The notes below the pieces were generated by a model. The model saw only the letters and a list, made by a program, of their open reading frames with translations. It had not been told where the DNA came from and made no database searches. Source: a virus. From it: a stretch of 41,717 nucleotides of DNA. Positions 33,480 to 41,717 of this stretch are shown here, piece by piece (the first letter of the stretch is position 1; every line of letters begins with the position of its first letter). The DNA is taken from positions 1-41,717 of IMG/VR virus record IMGVR_UViG_3300025137_000080; one strand, written 5' to 3'. The position numbers were made by a program, and so were the translations under genes.

Positions 33480-35804
33480 TTGCCTAGGTTACTTACAATA
33501 AGGACGGATCTTTCCGAATATAGAACTGCCCAATACGGCTATGATAGACGTGGAGCAGGCCCTCGTGATACTAATGCGAGTGGTCAACCCTATGAAGTAA
33601 TTGAAATACGTCAAAGAAACTTTAATGAGACTGATTTTGATGCTTCAACACAATTAGAGGCAGGACAAGTAGAAGACTTTTTATTAAGAGGAGGGGCTTT
33701 ATTACCTGAAATAGCTTTTAGAGATGTTTCTAGATTAACAAAAATGTTTACTGATTTAAAATCTCCTAATGGACTTTTATTTACAGCAAAACAAGAGGCA
33801 CTATCGAGATCAGGTGTAAATGTTTTAGCAGGTACTAATAATGAAGATTTTCCAGATGGATCTAAAAATAATAGGGCATTTAATAATGGAATTTATTTAC
33901 CAACTTCTACTATATTACAAGCAGCAGGGGTTGGAATTGGAACACATCTATTAAAACAGGGAATAGACCCAACAGCAGATACAGATGGTGATGGGGGCTT
34001 TTTTAACCTTTTAGGTTTTGATGATCCTTTATCAAACCCCCTTTATATAAATACTCTAGCATCAAAAGAAAGATTAGAAAACAAACCATCAAGTAGATTA
34101 TTAGCTTTTACTTCTCTTAATGTAAATAGAAAAGATACAAACCCTGGCATTTTATATTCTTATAGTGGGGGACCTGGTTCTGTTTTAGGAGTAGGAGGTC
34201 GTACTAAAGTTAATATGCCAGGTGATGGAAGAACAGGAACTAATAACCCTCAATTAGATACTTCAGGATTTTATACTACTGGGGTTTCTAAAGTTAGTAA
34301 TTTTGGATATGATTATAGTGTTTTTGGTAAAAAAACAATAACTAAAAGCTCAACAGATCTTGTAAATAATCTCCTTCCTTGGAATTTTAGAGGTGGTACT
34401 TATTTTGGTAAAACAAATAGTAATGTAAATAAAATAAAATCAGTTAGTAGGATTTATGAACAAATAACTGGTAATATTACATTATTTGAAATGTCTAATA
34501 ATGGACAAGTTAAAGTTGATAATGGTGATATTAATGGTAGTTTAATTGCTGATGTAGGTTTATCAGTTTACCAACCAGAATCCTTTTTACCTAATCCTTC
34601 TGTAGGAAATCAACCAGGATTAACCTACGATGAAATAATAGCAGCAGGTGATAATACTGGTGCCGGGGCTAAAGGTGGTAATATTATTGATTTTAGAAAA
34701 AATGGATCTAAATTTAACCAATCTTACACTAATAGAGATAAAATATTAGTAGGTAGAACTAATATAGGAGACCCAGGTAGAGATGATAAATTAAATAAAA
34801 CTTCTTTTTCATTTGCATCAAACTCATTAAATAATTTTAGTAGTGCTTTAGATAAAGTAAATGCTTATCCCCTTTATACTACCAATAATCCAACAGGTAT
34901 AGGGTTAGTTCAAAATGCTACCTATGCAGGAAAACAAAAAGATTTATGTAAATTTAGAATTGGTGTTATTAATAATAATGATCCAAGTTTTACTACGTAC
35001 ATACATTTTAGAGCATTTATAGATAATATGAATGATAGTTATTCTGCTAAATGGAATGAAACAACTTATATGGGTAGGGCTGAAAGTTTTTATAATTATA
35101 CTGGATTTTCAAGAGAATTTTCATTAGATTGGACAGTTGCAGCTCAATCTAGAGCAGAACTATTAATAATGTATAAAAAATTAAATTACTTAGCTTCAAT
35201 TTGCGCCCCAGATTATTCTGAAAATGGATATATGAGAGGTAATTTAATTAAATTAACTATAGGAGATTATTTATTTGAACAAACAGGATTTATGAGTGGT
35301 ATTAACTTTACACCACCAAAAGATTCTCCTTGGGAAATAGCTGTTAATGAAGAAGGTGAAGAAGATGGAAGTATTAAACAACTCCCATTTATAATGCAAG
35401 TAACTGGATTTAAGTTTACCCCAATCCATGAGTTTGTACCACAAATTCAAAAGAATAAATTTGGAAAAATATTTGATGAAAATAGCCAAGATAATGGAGA
35501 TGCTCAAGCAGATGGAACTGAAAATGGCACACCAATTGAAGAAGCTATTTTAACTGGATATGGACCACAAAGGTATATAGCTTTAGGTGATAACAGAAAT
35601 GGAGGAAGAAATAATTATGATAAAAGATCTACTGTTAGAGAAAAACCTGCGGCAGTTGGTTCTATACTTGAACCACAAACCATTGTTGATTTAACAGGCC
35701 AAAACTTACCTGGTGTTGAGGATCTAAGAATTCCTGTAGAAAAAATTTCTAATACTCCAATAGCAACTTCAGTTATAGATGAAGCCTTTGCAAGTGAAGA
35801 TTAA
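33480..35804 (+). CDS. 774-aa baseplate tail-tube-like protein (gp48/gp54 position)
   Basis: It begins with TTG at 33480, immediately after an in-frame TAG; the next ATG would delete about 85 residues of plausible sequence, so TTG is preferred. Residues 1-~450 are Gly/Asn-rich and poorly structured. Residues ~485-655 (CKFRIGVINNNDPSFTTYIH, FSREFSLDWTVAAQSRAELL, LIKLTIGDYLFEQTGFMSGI) form a beta-rich domain with a long helix between strands, as in tube-fold proteins that start the tail tube on the baseplate. The C-terminus is acidic and probably disordered. It sits between tape measure and gp53-like LysM protein. Function is inferred from fold-like pattern and context. Confidence 0.72.
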   Translation: MPRLLTIRTDLSEYRTAQYGYDRRGAGPRDTNASGQPYEVIEIRQRNFNETDFDASTQLEAGQVEDFLLRGGALLPEIAFRDVSRLTKMFTDLKSPNGLLFTAKQEALSRSGVNVLAGTNNEDFPDGSKNNRAFNNGIYLPTSTILQAAGVGIGTHLLKQGIDPTADTDGDGGFFNLLGFDDPLSNPLYINTLASKERLENKPSSRLLAFTSLNVNRKDTNPGILYSYSGGPGSVLGVGGRTKVNMPGDGRTGTNNPQLDTSGFYTTGVSKVSNFGYDYSVFGKKTITKSSTDLVNNLLPWNFRGGTYFGKTNSNVNKIKSVSRIYEQITGNITLFEMSNNGQVKVDNGDINGSLIADVGLSVYQPESFLPNPSVGNQPGLTYDEIIAAGDNTGAGAKGGNIIDFRKNGSKFNQSYTNRDKILVGRTNIGDPGRDDKLNKTSFSFASNSLNNFSSALDKVNAYPLYTTNNPTGIGLVQNATYAGKQKDLCKFRIGVINNNDPSFTTYIHFRAFIDNMNDSYSAKWNETTYMGRAESFYNYTGFSREFSLDWTVAAQSRAELLIMYKKLNYLASICAPDYSENGYMRGNLIKLTIGDYLFEQTGFMSGINFTPPKDSPWEIAVNEEGEEDGSIKQLPFIMQVTGFKFTPIHEFVPQIQKNKFGKIFDENSQDNGDAQADGTENGTPIEEAILTGYGPQRYIALGDNRNGGRNNYDKRSTVREKPAAVGSILEPQTIVDLTGQNLPGVEDLRIPVEKISNTPIATSVIDEAFASED

Positions 35805-35823
35805 ATTAAAGAAAAATTAAATT

Positions 35824-36123
35824 ATGGCAAGATATACTAATTTAGATAATTTATTCACAAAATCAGGAAAACCTTTTAAGGGTACGGTACGATATCCTCT
35901 AATATCAACATCTTTTAGTGATATTTATGTTTTTACTGATTCTGGAGATAGATATGATATATTAGCACAACAATATTATGGGGATCCTAGTTTATGGTGG
36001 GTAATAGTATCAGCTAATCCTCAATTGCCAAAAAATTCATATTATCCACCTGAAGGAACACAATTAAGAATTCCAACAAATTATGCGGGGACAGTAAGAA
36101 ATTTTCAACTTATAAATAATTAA
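35824..36123 (+). CDS. LysM-type baseplate wedge protein (gp53-like)
   Basis: A 99-aa protein containing one LysM-like module: DSGDRYDILAQQYYGDPSLW, WVIVSANP, then PPEGTQLRIP. Small LysM proteins in this position (T4 gp53, tail protein X, and the equivalents in contractile injection systems) clamp the wedge to the hub or bind the tube rather than cell wall. It begins 19 bp after the 774-aa gene and ends 6 bp before the hub gene, the usual LysM-then-hub order. The start is fixed by ATG in an A-rich leader. Confidence 0.87.
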   Translation: MARYTNLDNLFTKSGKPFKGTVRYPLISTSFSDIYVFTDSGDRYDILAQQYYGDPSLWWVIVSANPQLPKNSYYPPEGTQLRIPTNYAGTVRNFQLINN

Positions 36124-36129
36124 AAAGTT

Positions 36130-39100
36130 ATGCTGGGGAATATAATAGGAGGAGGATTAGATCAAATAACATCATCCCAATTAAAAGTACGTCAAACAGT
36201 AGCAGCTGCAGGGTATGGAGATAACTATATCCAAAGAACCCCAGAAATAATAAATTATTTAAATAATCGTAATGCATGGATTAAATTTGCATCTGGGGTA
36301 AATATTGGAGGTCAATATGCATCAGAAAAAATAAAAAATATATTTGAAGATTCTGGTATTACTATTAATACTGATGATACATCAAAATTAGGCTTAAATG
36401 GTTCAAATTTAGCTCAACAATTTGTCTTATTTAATGGAACAAGTACTATAAACGCAGATAGTAATTGGGATTTTAGATCAGGAGTTGCAACATCAAATAA
36501 TTATAGAGATACTTTTGGTGCTTCTGCTTTATATGGAGGAATAGGTCAGGATAGAGGATTACAACCGGGACCAGGTGTTAAAAATTTAAAAATTAAAACA
36601 TTAAATAGGGGTTCTATTAGAAAAGCAACCATTACTATAAAATGTTATAATAAACTGCAGTTTAATATTATTGAAGCTTTATATCTTAGATTAGGTTATA
36701 ATATGCTTGTTGAATGGGGTTATGACAAATATGTTGCTAGACTCCCCGACCTAGATAAAAACCCTCAAAATACAATAGATAATAATAATCCCTCATTTAG
36801 GTTAATTGAAGATGTAAAAGATACGTTAGTAGAAACTGGGTTTTTTCAAGCTGGATTTAAAAATGATGATGTTTATAGTAGCATTGAATCTTTAAGATCA
36901 CAATATGCTGGGAATTATGATGGTTTTTATGGTAAAGTTCAAAATTTTTCGTGGAAAATTAACACAGATCTTACTTATGATATTACAATTGATTTAGTAA
37001 CTATTGGTTCCTTAATAGCTTCTTTAAAATCAAATATCCCGGCAGCAATAAGCTCAGCTAATATAACTGATTTATCTCAAAATTTGGGTAATATAGTTGA
37101 TTTAAATGAATATGAAGCATCAAAAAAACAAGAATATATAGACCAAGACGCAGCAAAATTTATCGCACCCGAAATTGGTACTGATGCTATTTCTATATAT
37201 TTAAATAGTAAAAAAGTTAATTTTAATTCATTAAAAGATGAAGAAGATTACTTATATATAACAGAAATAATTGGGGGTAGTGGAGATGTTATTACTTCAA
37301 ATAGTGCTGCAACAAACACTGCTATTCAAAATATAAGTAATAGATTATATGAAACTATTTCAACCGGATTTCAACAAGCAAGATTTAATTTAGAAAAAAC
37401 AAAAACTAACCGTTATTTTATAAGGTTTGGTAGATTTTTAGATGATTATTTTGATCTTGTTAATCTTTACATAGTTAAAAATAATCAAAAAAGTGATAAA
37501 AACCAACCAATAATAAATTGGTTACAAACAGATGACACTTACTGTAATTATTCTGCGGATATGGTTCCTTTTGATCCAAGAGTTTTATATTTTAAACCCG
37601 TTTTTTCAGAAATTACAAAACAAAACTGTTTTACTTCAGGAGTTTCTTCAGCTGATAAATTAGCTAATTCTGCTGTAGCTGATTTTACTACTACAAAAAA
37701 GAATGTATTATTAGGGCAAGTAATGAATATGTATTTGAATATAGATTTTTTACTTAAAGAGTTAGGAAAAAATGTAGATAAAAAGGGAAATATATCAACT
37801 TTTATTTATATCCAAAATGTTCTAAATGGCATAAATAAAGCTATGGCAAACCAAACTCAATTAGAATTATTTGTTGATAACGATAAAGATGTAAAAATAA
37901 TAGAATTAAATACACCTAAAGGAATAACAAAATTAACTCCAAAAAACGATTTTATATTTGAAGCTTATGGGTACGGCGTTAACAATAACCAGGCTAGTAT
38001 TATTCAAAATTTTAATATAAAAACTAAAATAACCCCAGACCTTATTAATTTAATTTCAATTGGGGCAACATCTCCTGAATCTCAAACCAATGGGGTAAAA
38101 GCTTTATCATTTAATAATTTTAATAGAGGATTAATAAATAGATTTGAACCCTCATATGATCAACCCCCTATAGAAGTTGGACCAGTTTCTGTAGAAACAA
38201 AATTAGACACTCAAGAAAGTTCAATTTTAGCTGCGTTTAGGAACACATTTAAAAATGATATAGCAACAAGAAAATCAAACTCAAGCCATAGTAACTATGA
38301 TAGAGGTATGGATTCTAATACAAATAAAACAAAAGGTAGATTTTATTGGGGATATACTTGGGGTGATGGAATGGTTGGAATAGCACAAGGTGGTAATTCG
38401 AGTGGTATTCCCCAATTTGATATTACTTGGGAATCTCCTAGTGGTGGAACATTAAAATTAGAATTTAAAGGAAATAATATACCTGGTGGTTATGCTATAG
38501 ATGATAAAGGTTATAATAAATATTATTTACATTGGGGTAAAAATTTAAATAATGCTGAGTATTGGATTGGAGAATCAGCTGGAAGATGGAAAGGAGAAAT
38601 TAAAGGAAAAATTTTAAAAGAAACTAAAAAATATTTAGCAAGTTTAGCTGGTACTGAAGTAAGATTTAATACAGACCCAGCTAATTATCAAGAATACTTA
38701 ACAGAGGCTTTTGGAGGAGATTTTAATTATAATATTGACACTGCTGATACATCTCAAGGAGATGTACAAAATGTTGCAGTTGTCGAACAAAGACAGGTAT
38801 CTATATCTAATGCTAAATGGTTTGAAATTAACCCAAGTTTTATAAATCAAGGGATATCTTTATATAAATTAAATAGAGCAGAACAAGATGTAGTTGATTA
38901 TAAAAAAAATGGAGTAGTATCTAATTCTACTGGTTTTATACCTATTGAATCTAGTTTTGATTTAGATGGTATTTCTACTTTTAAAATATTTCAAAAAATT
39001 AATGTAAGTCAAAACTTTTTACCAAATAATTATCCTAGTACTTTAAGTTTTATTATTAAAAATATTGACCATACGTTAAAAGATAATGCTTGGACTACAT

Positions 39101-40698
39101 CTTTAACAACAGTATCAATTCCTATTCAAGAAAAAGAATCCAACATAAAATCAAGTGATTTAAATCAAAAACCATGGCCACAGGGTAACACAAAACAAGA
39201 AATTAGTAAAGAGGGTTGTAGTTATCCCCCAGCACCAGGTTTTCCAACAGTTGCTTTTGATGACCCTTCAATTTCACTTATAAACCCTTGTTCTAATACA
39301 GGTTTAGTTATTAAAAACAGCGTACAACCTAATAAAAAAATAATTGTAATTCATCATACTGCAAGTAATGGTAGTAGTGCTGATTATGTTCGTGGTTGGA
39401 TTAGAAAAACTTATGCAATTGCAACTCATTTTATAATAGAAAGAAATCCTAATGCAGGTAAAAATGGAGCAGTTAGATTATTTGAAGATAAATATTGGAG
39501 TAACCATATTGGAAAAACTCCTGGAGAATCTGCGGCAACTGGAGACCCTGATCAGCAAGAACCATATATGTTATCTATTGAAATTGATAGTTATGGTTAT
39601 TTAACAAAAACTTCAACTGGGTATAAACAGGGATCTAAAAAATGGAAAAATAATGAAATAGCTGTTGCTAGGCCCGTAAGATATAAAAAAAATACAACGA
39701 ATCTTGATAAATTATTACGACAAGCAGAAACAAACATAGTAAAAGCTTGGCAAATATTCTGGACCAATTATGCAAGCGAAGGAAATAAATTTCCTAGTAG
39801 CATTTCAGATTTTACAATAGGAAAAAATGGTGAACCTTACATAAAAGGTTTAGGTTTTCCTTTTAAGTATAATCATTTAGGTTATAAAAAAAATACCCTT
39901 GTAAGTTTAGGATACGTTAAAAATGTTTTATTTGGAACTTCTACTAATTCAACAACAGCATGGATTAATAATTCAGCCTCTCCTTATGATATAAATATGT
40001 TTAAAGGTAAAAATAAAAATGTTTATCGTTTTGGTATAAATTTAGATCAAAAAGTTTTTGGTATAGATAGGATAAATTACTCTAAACCTGATCAATTCTT
40101 TAGTCAATATAATAATAGAAATAAAAAGAATTTCATAATTAAAACATATGATTTTAATGGGCAAAAATATAAAATGGATGGATTTTCTGCTTGGATAGTT
40201 TTTGCATCTGCTTATGCTATTTTAAAGGATATTCAAAAAGGTAAAGATTATCATAAAGGAATTAATAGATATATTAAAGAAGAGGATTATAATAAACTTT
40301 TAAATTCTTCGTCTAGTTGGCAAGTAATTACTTATAAACAATATAGTTATTTTCAAAAATATACTAGTAAACAAGTAAAAGCGACGTGTGATGTTGTTAA
40401 AGATTGGGCAATAAAATATAAAATTCCTGTATGTCCTATTAAATATGGCACAAAAGTATGGGATGATTGGTATCAAACATTTTTTGGGTGTGATTTAAAT
40501 GGTAAGGCAAAAGTTGATTATTCAGCCTTTAGATCTGATTCTCAAATGGCTAAAGCTTGTTATACACATAATACTTATAAATCAACAAAAGTAGATATTT
40601 TCCCTCAAAAAGAATTAATAGAAGGTCTACGAAGAGTTGCTGTAAAAATAAATACAATGGGAATTATATACCCCGGAGATAAAAATTTATCAGGTTAA
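36130..40698 (+). CDS. 1522-aa baseplate hub protein with C-terminal N-acetylmuramoyl-L-alanine amidase domain
   Basis: The N-terminal half (e.g. TITIKCYNKLQFNIIEALYL, LGYNMLVEWGYDKY, SWKINTDLTYDITIDLVTIG) is hub-like, comparable to gp27-type proteins. Residues ~740-860 are a beta-rich unknown region. From ~1065 a peptidoglycan amidase (Amidase_2/PGRP type) appears: IIVIHHTAS with H1075/H1076, then MLSIEIDSYG at 1147-1155, then after a gap of ~245 residues ITYKQYSY (1400 on), WAIKYKIPV and YTHNTYKSTKVD with H1480, K1487 and D1489. H1075 or H1076, H1480 and D1489 are the likely zinc ligands. The protein would combine hub and cell-wall-cutting functions, as gp5/gp27 do in T4 with a lysozyme instead. 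The insertion splitting the amidase is unusual. Confidence 0.85.
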   Translation: MLGNIIGGGLDQITSSQLKVRQTVAAAGYGDNYIQRTPEIINYLNNRNAWIKFASGVNIGGQYASEKIKNIFEDSGITINTDDTSKLGLNGSNLAQQFVLFNGTSTINADSNWDFRSGVATSNNYRDTFGASALYGGIGQDRGLQPGPGVKNLKIKTLNRGSIRKATITIKCYNKLQFNIIEALYLRLGYNMLVEWGYDKYVARLPDLDKNPQNTIDNNNPSFRLIEDVKDTLVETGFFQAGFKNDDVYSSIESLRSQYAGNYDGFYGKVQNFSWKINTDLTYDITIDLVTIGSLIASLKSNIPAAISSANITDLSQNLGNIVDLNEYEASKKQEYIDQDAAKFIAPEIGTDAISIYLNSKKVNFNSLKDEEDYLYITEIIGGSGDVITSNSAATNTAIQNISNRLYETISTGFQQARFNLEKTKTNRYFIRFGRFLDDYFDLVNLYIVKNNQKSDKNQPIINWLQTDDTYCNYSADMVPFDPRVLYFKPVFSEITKQNCFTSGVSSADKLANSAVADFTTTKKNVLLGQVMNMYLNIDFLLKELGKNVDKKGNISTFIYIQNVLNGINKAMANQTQLELFVDNDKDVKIIELNTPKGITKLTPKNDFIFEAYGYGVNNNQASIIQNFNIKTKITPDLINLISIGATSPESQTNGVKALSFNNFNRGLINRFEPSYDQPPIEVGPVSVETKLDTQESSILAAFRNTFKNDIATRKSNSSHSNYDRGMDSNTNKTKGRFYWGYTWGDGMVGIAQGGNSSGIPQFDITWESPSGGTLKLEFKGNNIPGGYAIDDKGYNKYYLHWGKNLNNAEYWIGESAGRWKGEIKGKILKETKKYLASLAGTEVRFNTDPANYQEYLTEAFGGDFNYNIDTADTSQGDVQNVAVVEQRQVSISNAKWFEINPSFINQGISLYKLNRAEQDVVDYKKNGVVSNSTGFIPIESSFDLDGISTFKIFQKINVSQNFLPNNYPSTLSFIIKNIDHTLKDNAWTTSLTTVSIPIQEKESNIKSSDLNQKPWPQGNTKQEISKEGCSYPPAPGFPTVAFDDPSISLINPCSNTGLVIKNSVQPNKKIIVIHHTASNGSSADYVRGWIRKTYAIATHFIIERNPNAGKNGAVRLFEDKYWSNHIGKTPGESAATGDPDQQEPYMLSIEIDSYGYLTKTSTGYKQGSKKWKNNEIAVARPVRYKKNTTNLDKLLRQAETNIVKAWQIFWTNYASEGNKFPSSISDFTIGKNGEPYIKGLGFPFKYNHLGYKKNTLVSLGYVKNVLFGTSTNSTTAWINNSASPYDINMFKGKNKNVYRFGINLDQKVFGIDRINYSKPDQFFSQYNNRNKKNFIIKTYDFNGQKYKMDGFSAWIVFASAYAILKDIQKGKDYHKGINRYIKEEDYNKLLNSSSSWQVITYKQYSYFQKYTSKQVKATCDVVKDWAIKYKIPVCPIKYGTKVWDDWYQTFFGCDLNGKAKVDYSAFRSDSQMAKACYTHNTYKSTKVDIFPQKELIEGLRRVAVKINTMGIIYPGDKNLSG

Positions 40699-40716
40699 TA
40701 GTTTTTTTAATTTAAA

Positions 40717-40731
40717 ATATTTATAATAAAA
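40717..40731 (+). promoter_or_regulatory. Late-type promoter motif abutting a start codon
   Basis: An exact ATATTTATAATAAAA whose last A is the first base of the ATG at 40731. A promoter here would give a leaderless transcript, or the motif has a role in translation. Confidence 0.6.
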
Positions 40732-41591
40732 TGTATTTCCCACCTTCTCAAATTCAAACTAATTTATATACTAAAGGAACAGAATTGGCTGATGCTATTA
40801 CTAATAAGCCTTATATAGGATATTATTTTATGTCATCAGATGGAAGAAAATTTACAGGAAAAAACCCTAATGTTAAACCTTCAAAAGAATTATTTAGTAT
40901 AACCCCGTCTTCTAATAAAGACGTAGAAGGTTTAGAGCCTGGGGCATTAAATCCAACTACTAATAATTATGATTTACCTCCAATTTATGTTGAAAAAAAT
41001 GTATTAGGTATTGGTAGTCGATCAACACCACCTCAAAACCCAACACAAATTTTCCCAATTCCCTCTGAAAATAATTATAAGTTAGGTGAATTTCAAAGAT
41101 ATTTTTGTAAAAGATATTCAAGTCCTTTGTATGTTGAAGTAAATTTAAAACAATTTAGAAAATTTAGAGATCAAATCCAAGATGTTAATTTTAGAAAATA
41201 TTTTACATTTCAAATTCCTTGGATTATAACTGGTGTAAAAAGTAAAGTAGAAGATATTAATAAAAAAACTATTGAAAGAATAGAATCTCAGTATAAAATA
41301 TCAGGTTTTAAATCCTATTTTAGAAAAAAATACGATCAATATTTTAGATATACACCAGGTGAAAATTTAAAAACTGATGGTACAGAATTTATAATCGAAA
41401 AAACAGGTAGAAGATATAGAGGACTTTACCATATCCACCCAGATAAAGGTCCTATGGTAGGAGCACAGCATGTTTCTACACCTCATAATTATTTACTTCC
41501 AATTAGTGGGTCTACTAATCAAGAAACCAAATCTAAAGCAATATCTAGAACAAATACCATAAGAAGTGAAGGATATAGTGGCGGGTACTAA
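40731..41591 (+). CDS. 286-aa putative baseplate/tail protein
   Basis: A hydrophilic protein following the hub gene, with its own late-type motif. The N-terminus (YFPPSQIQTNLYTKGTELAD, PYIGYYFMSSDGRKFTGKNP) and the C-terminal YRGLYHIHPDKGPMVGAQHV look like short beta segments. The centre (FCKRYSSPLYVEVNLKQFRK) is helical and basic. There are no catalytic motifs, signal peptide or membrane segments. HIHPDKGPMVGAQH is histidine-rich and could bind metal, but this is speculative. Location after the hub suggests a wedge or spike accessory. Family unknown. Confidence 0.68.
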   Translation: MYFPPSQIQTNLYTKGTELADAITNKPYIGYYFMSSDGRKFTGKNPNVKPSKELFSITPSSNKDVEGLEPGALNPTTNNYDLPPIYVEKNVLGIGSRSTPPQNPTQIFPIPSENNYKLGEFQRYFCKRYSSPLYVEVNLKQFRKFRDQIQDVNFRKYFTFQIPWIITGVKSKVEDINKKTIERIESQYKISGFKSYFRKKYDQYFRYTPGENLKTDGTEFIIEKTGRRYRGLYHIHPDKGPMVGAQHVSTPHNYLLPISGSTNQETKSKAISRTNTIRSEGYSGGY

Positions 41592-41600
41592 ATAATTTCG

Positions 41601-41608
41601 TATATTAG
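41601..41608 (+). promoter_or_regulatory. Host-like -7 box before the last gene
   Basis: TATATTAG, preceded by TTTCG as at 29046, 18 bp before the ATG at 41627. No clear TTG lies at the -33 distance, so it is weaker than the boxes at 18421 and 29051. Confidence 0.45.
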
Positions 41609-41626
41609 GGATTAAAATAAGGTTAT

Positions 41627-41717
41627 ATGTACTGGCTTGTAGAAAACGAGGAACAGTTAAATGTTTTAATAAATAGTGGTTATAAAAAGGCTTTCATTGA
41701 GGTAATACCTTATAATG
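41627..41717 (+). CDS. N-terminal fragment of a further gene, cut by window end
   Basis: An ATG in an A-rich leader opens a frame that continues to the last base (30 codons visible: MYWLVENEEQLNVLINSGYK and on). The sequence is ordered and amphipathic, not a signal peptide. Because it has a host-like rather than late-type promoter it is probably not a virion gene; replication or DNA-metabolism functions are possible, but too little is visible to name it. Confidence 0.6.
   Translation, partial: MYWLVENEEQLNVLINSGYKKAFIEVIPYN

Noticed and set aside
36111-36118. TATAAATA, the exact T4 late promoter octamer, 11 bp before the hub gene
   Set aside because: It is a single occurrence in AT-rich coding sequence, lies at the end of the LysM gene, and does not match the 15-bp motif used elsewhere. 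Possible but unsupported.
39841-39900. H1249 (YNHLGYKK) as the second zinc ligand of the amidase
   Set aside because: The spacing to a third ligand does not fit, while H1480 with K1487 and D1489 fits the family's closing motif better.

Overview
The window is a contiguous 41.7 kb piece of a large, AT-rich contractile-tailed (myovirus) phage related to the T4 superfamily. Every credible gene lies on the + strand. The head and tail proteins follow T4 logic (gp21 protease, gp22-like scaffold, gp23 capsid, gp13/14/15-like neck, gp18 sheath, gp19 tube, baseplate), but the intervening genes are not T4-like. The host is probably a member of the Bacteroidota (Flavobacteriia-like). Starts are preceded by A-rich leaders rather than AGGAGG-type Shine-Dalgarno sequences, and three transcription units begin with boxes resembling the Bacteroidota -33 TTTG / -7 TAnnTTTG promoter. 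The host assignment is inference.

Layout. 1-5.5 kb: end of an unidentified gene, a small ORF, a 447-aa core-like protein, the prohead protease, an acidic scaffold and the major capsid protein, closed by a strong terminator. 5.7-9.4 kb: two small structural proteins, then neck/tail-completion proteins (gp13-, gp14-, gp15-like). 9.4-18.4 kb: a 2744-aa collagen-like (Gly-X-Y) fibre, almost proline-free and made mostly of Gly, Ser and Thr, with four copies of a ~125-aa globular domain, followed by a small fibre-like protein. 18.45-26.3 kb: an overlapping operon of sugar enzymes with its own promoter. It holds a four-domain 1240-aa protein (GT4 glycosyltransferase, autotransporter-heptosyltransferase-like domain, GT-A glycosyltransferase, PIG-L deacetylase), two paralogous glycosyltransferase-like proteins, a sugar C-methyltransferase and a PseB/CapD-like 4,6-dehydratase. 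26.3-29 kb: an 84-aa protein, tail sheath and tail tube. 29.09-29.9 kb: a RadA/RecA-like ATPase cassette with its own promoter, flanked by two near-identical UUCG terminators. 30-41.6 kb: a gp26-like protein overlapping a start-less gp51-like ORF (probable frameshift pair), tape measure, baseplate tube-like protein, LysM gp53-like protein, a 1522-aa hub with a C-terminal amidase, and a 286-aa protein. The window ends inside a further gene that has a host-like promoter.

How it fits together. A 15-bp motif (ATATTTATAATAAAA) lies 0-30 bp upstream of most late virion genes and is probably the phage late promoter. The sugar operon and the ATPase use a different, host-like promoter. The most exciting candidate system is the pairing of a giant Ser/Thr-rich collagen-like fibre with an adjacent operon. 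That operon carries a domain resembling the enzymes that O-glycosylate Ser in repetitive autotransporter adhesins. I infer a self-contained virion-fibre glycosylation system, possibly replacing proline/hydroxyproline as the stabiliser of the triple helix.
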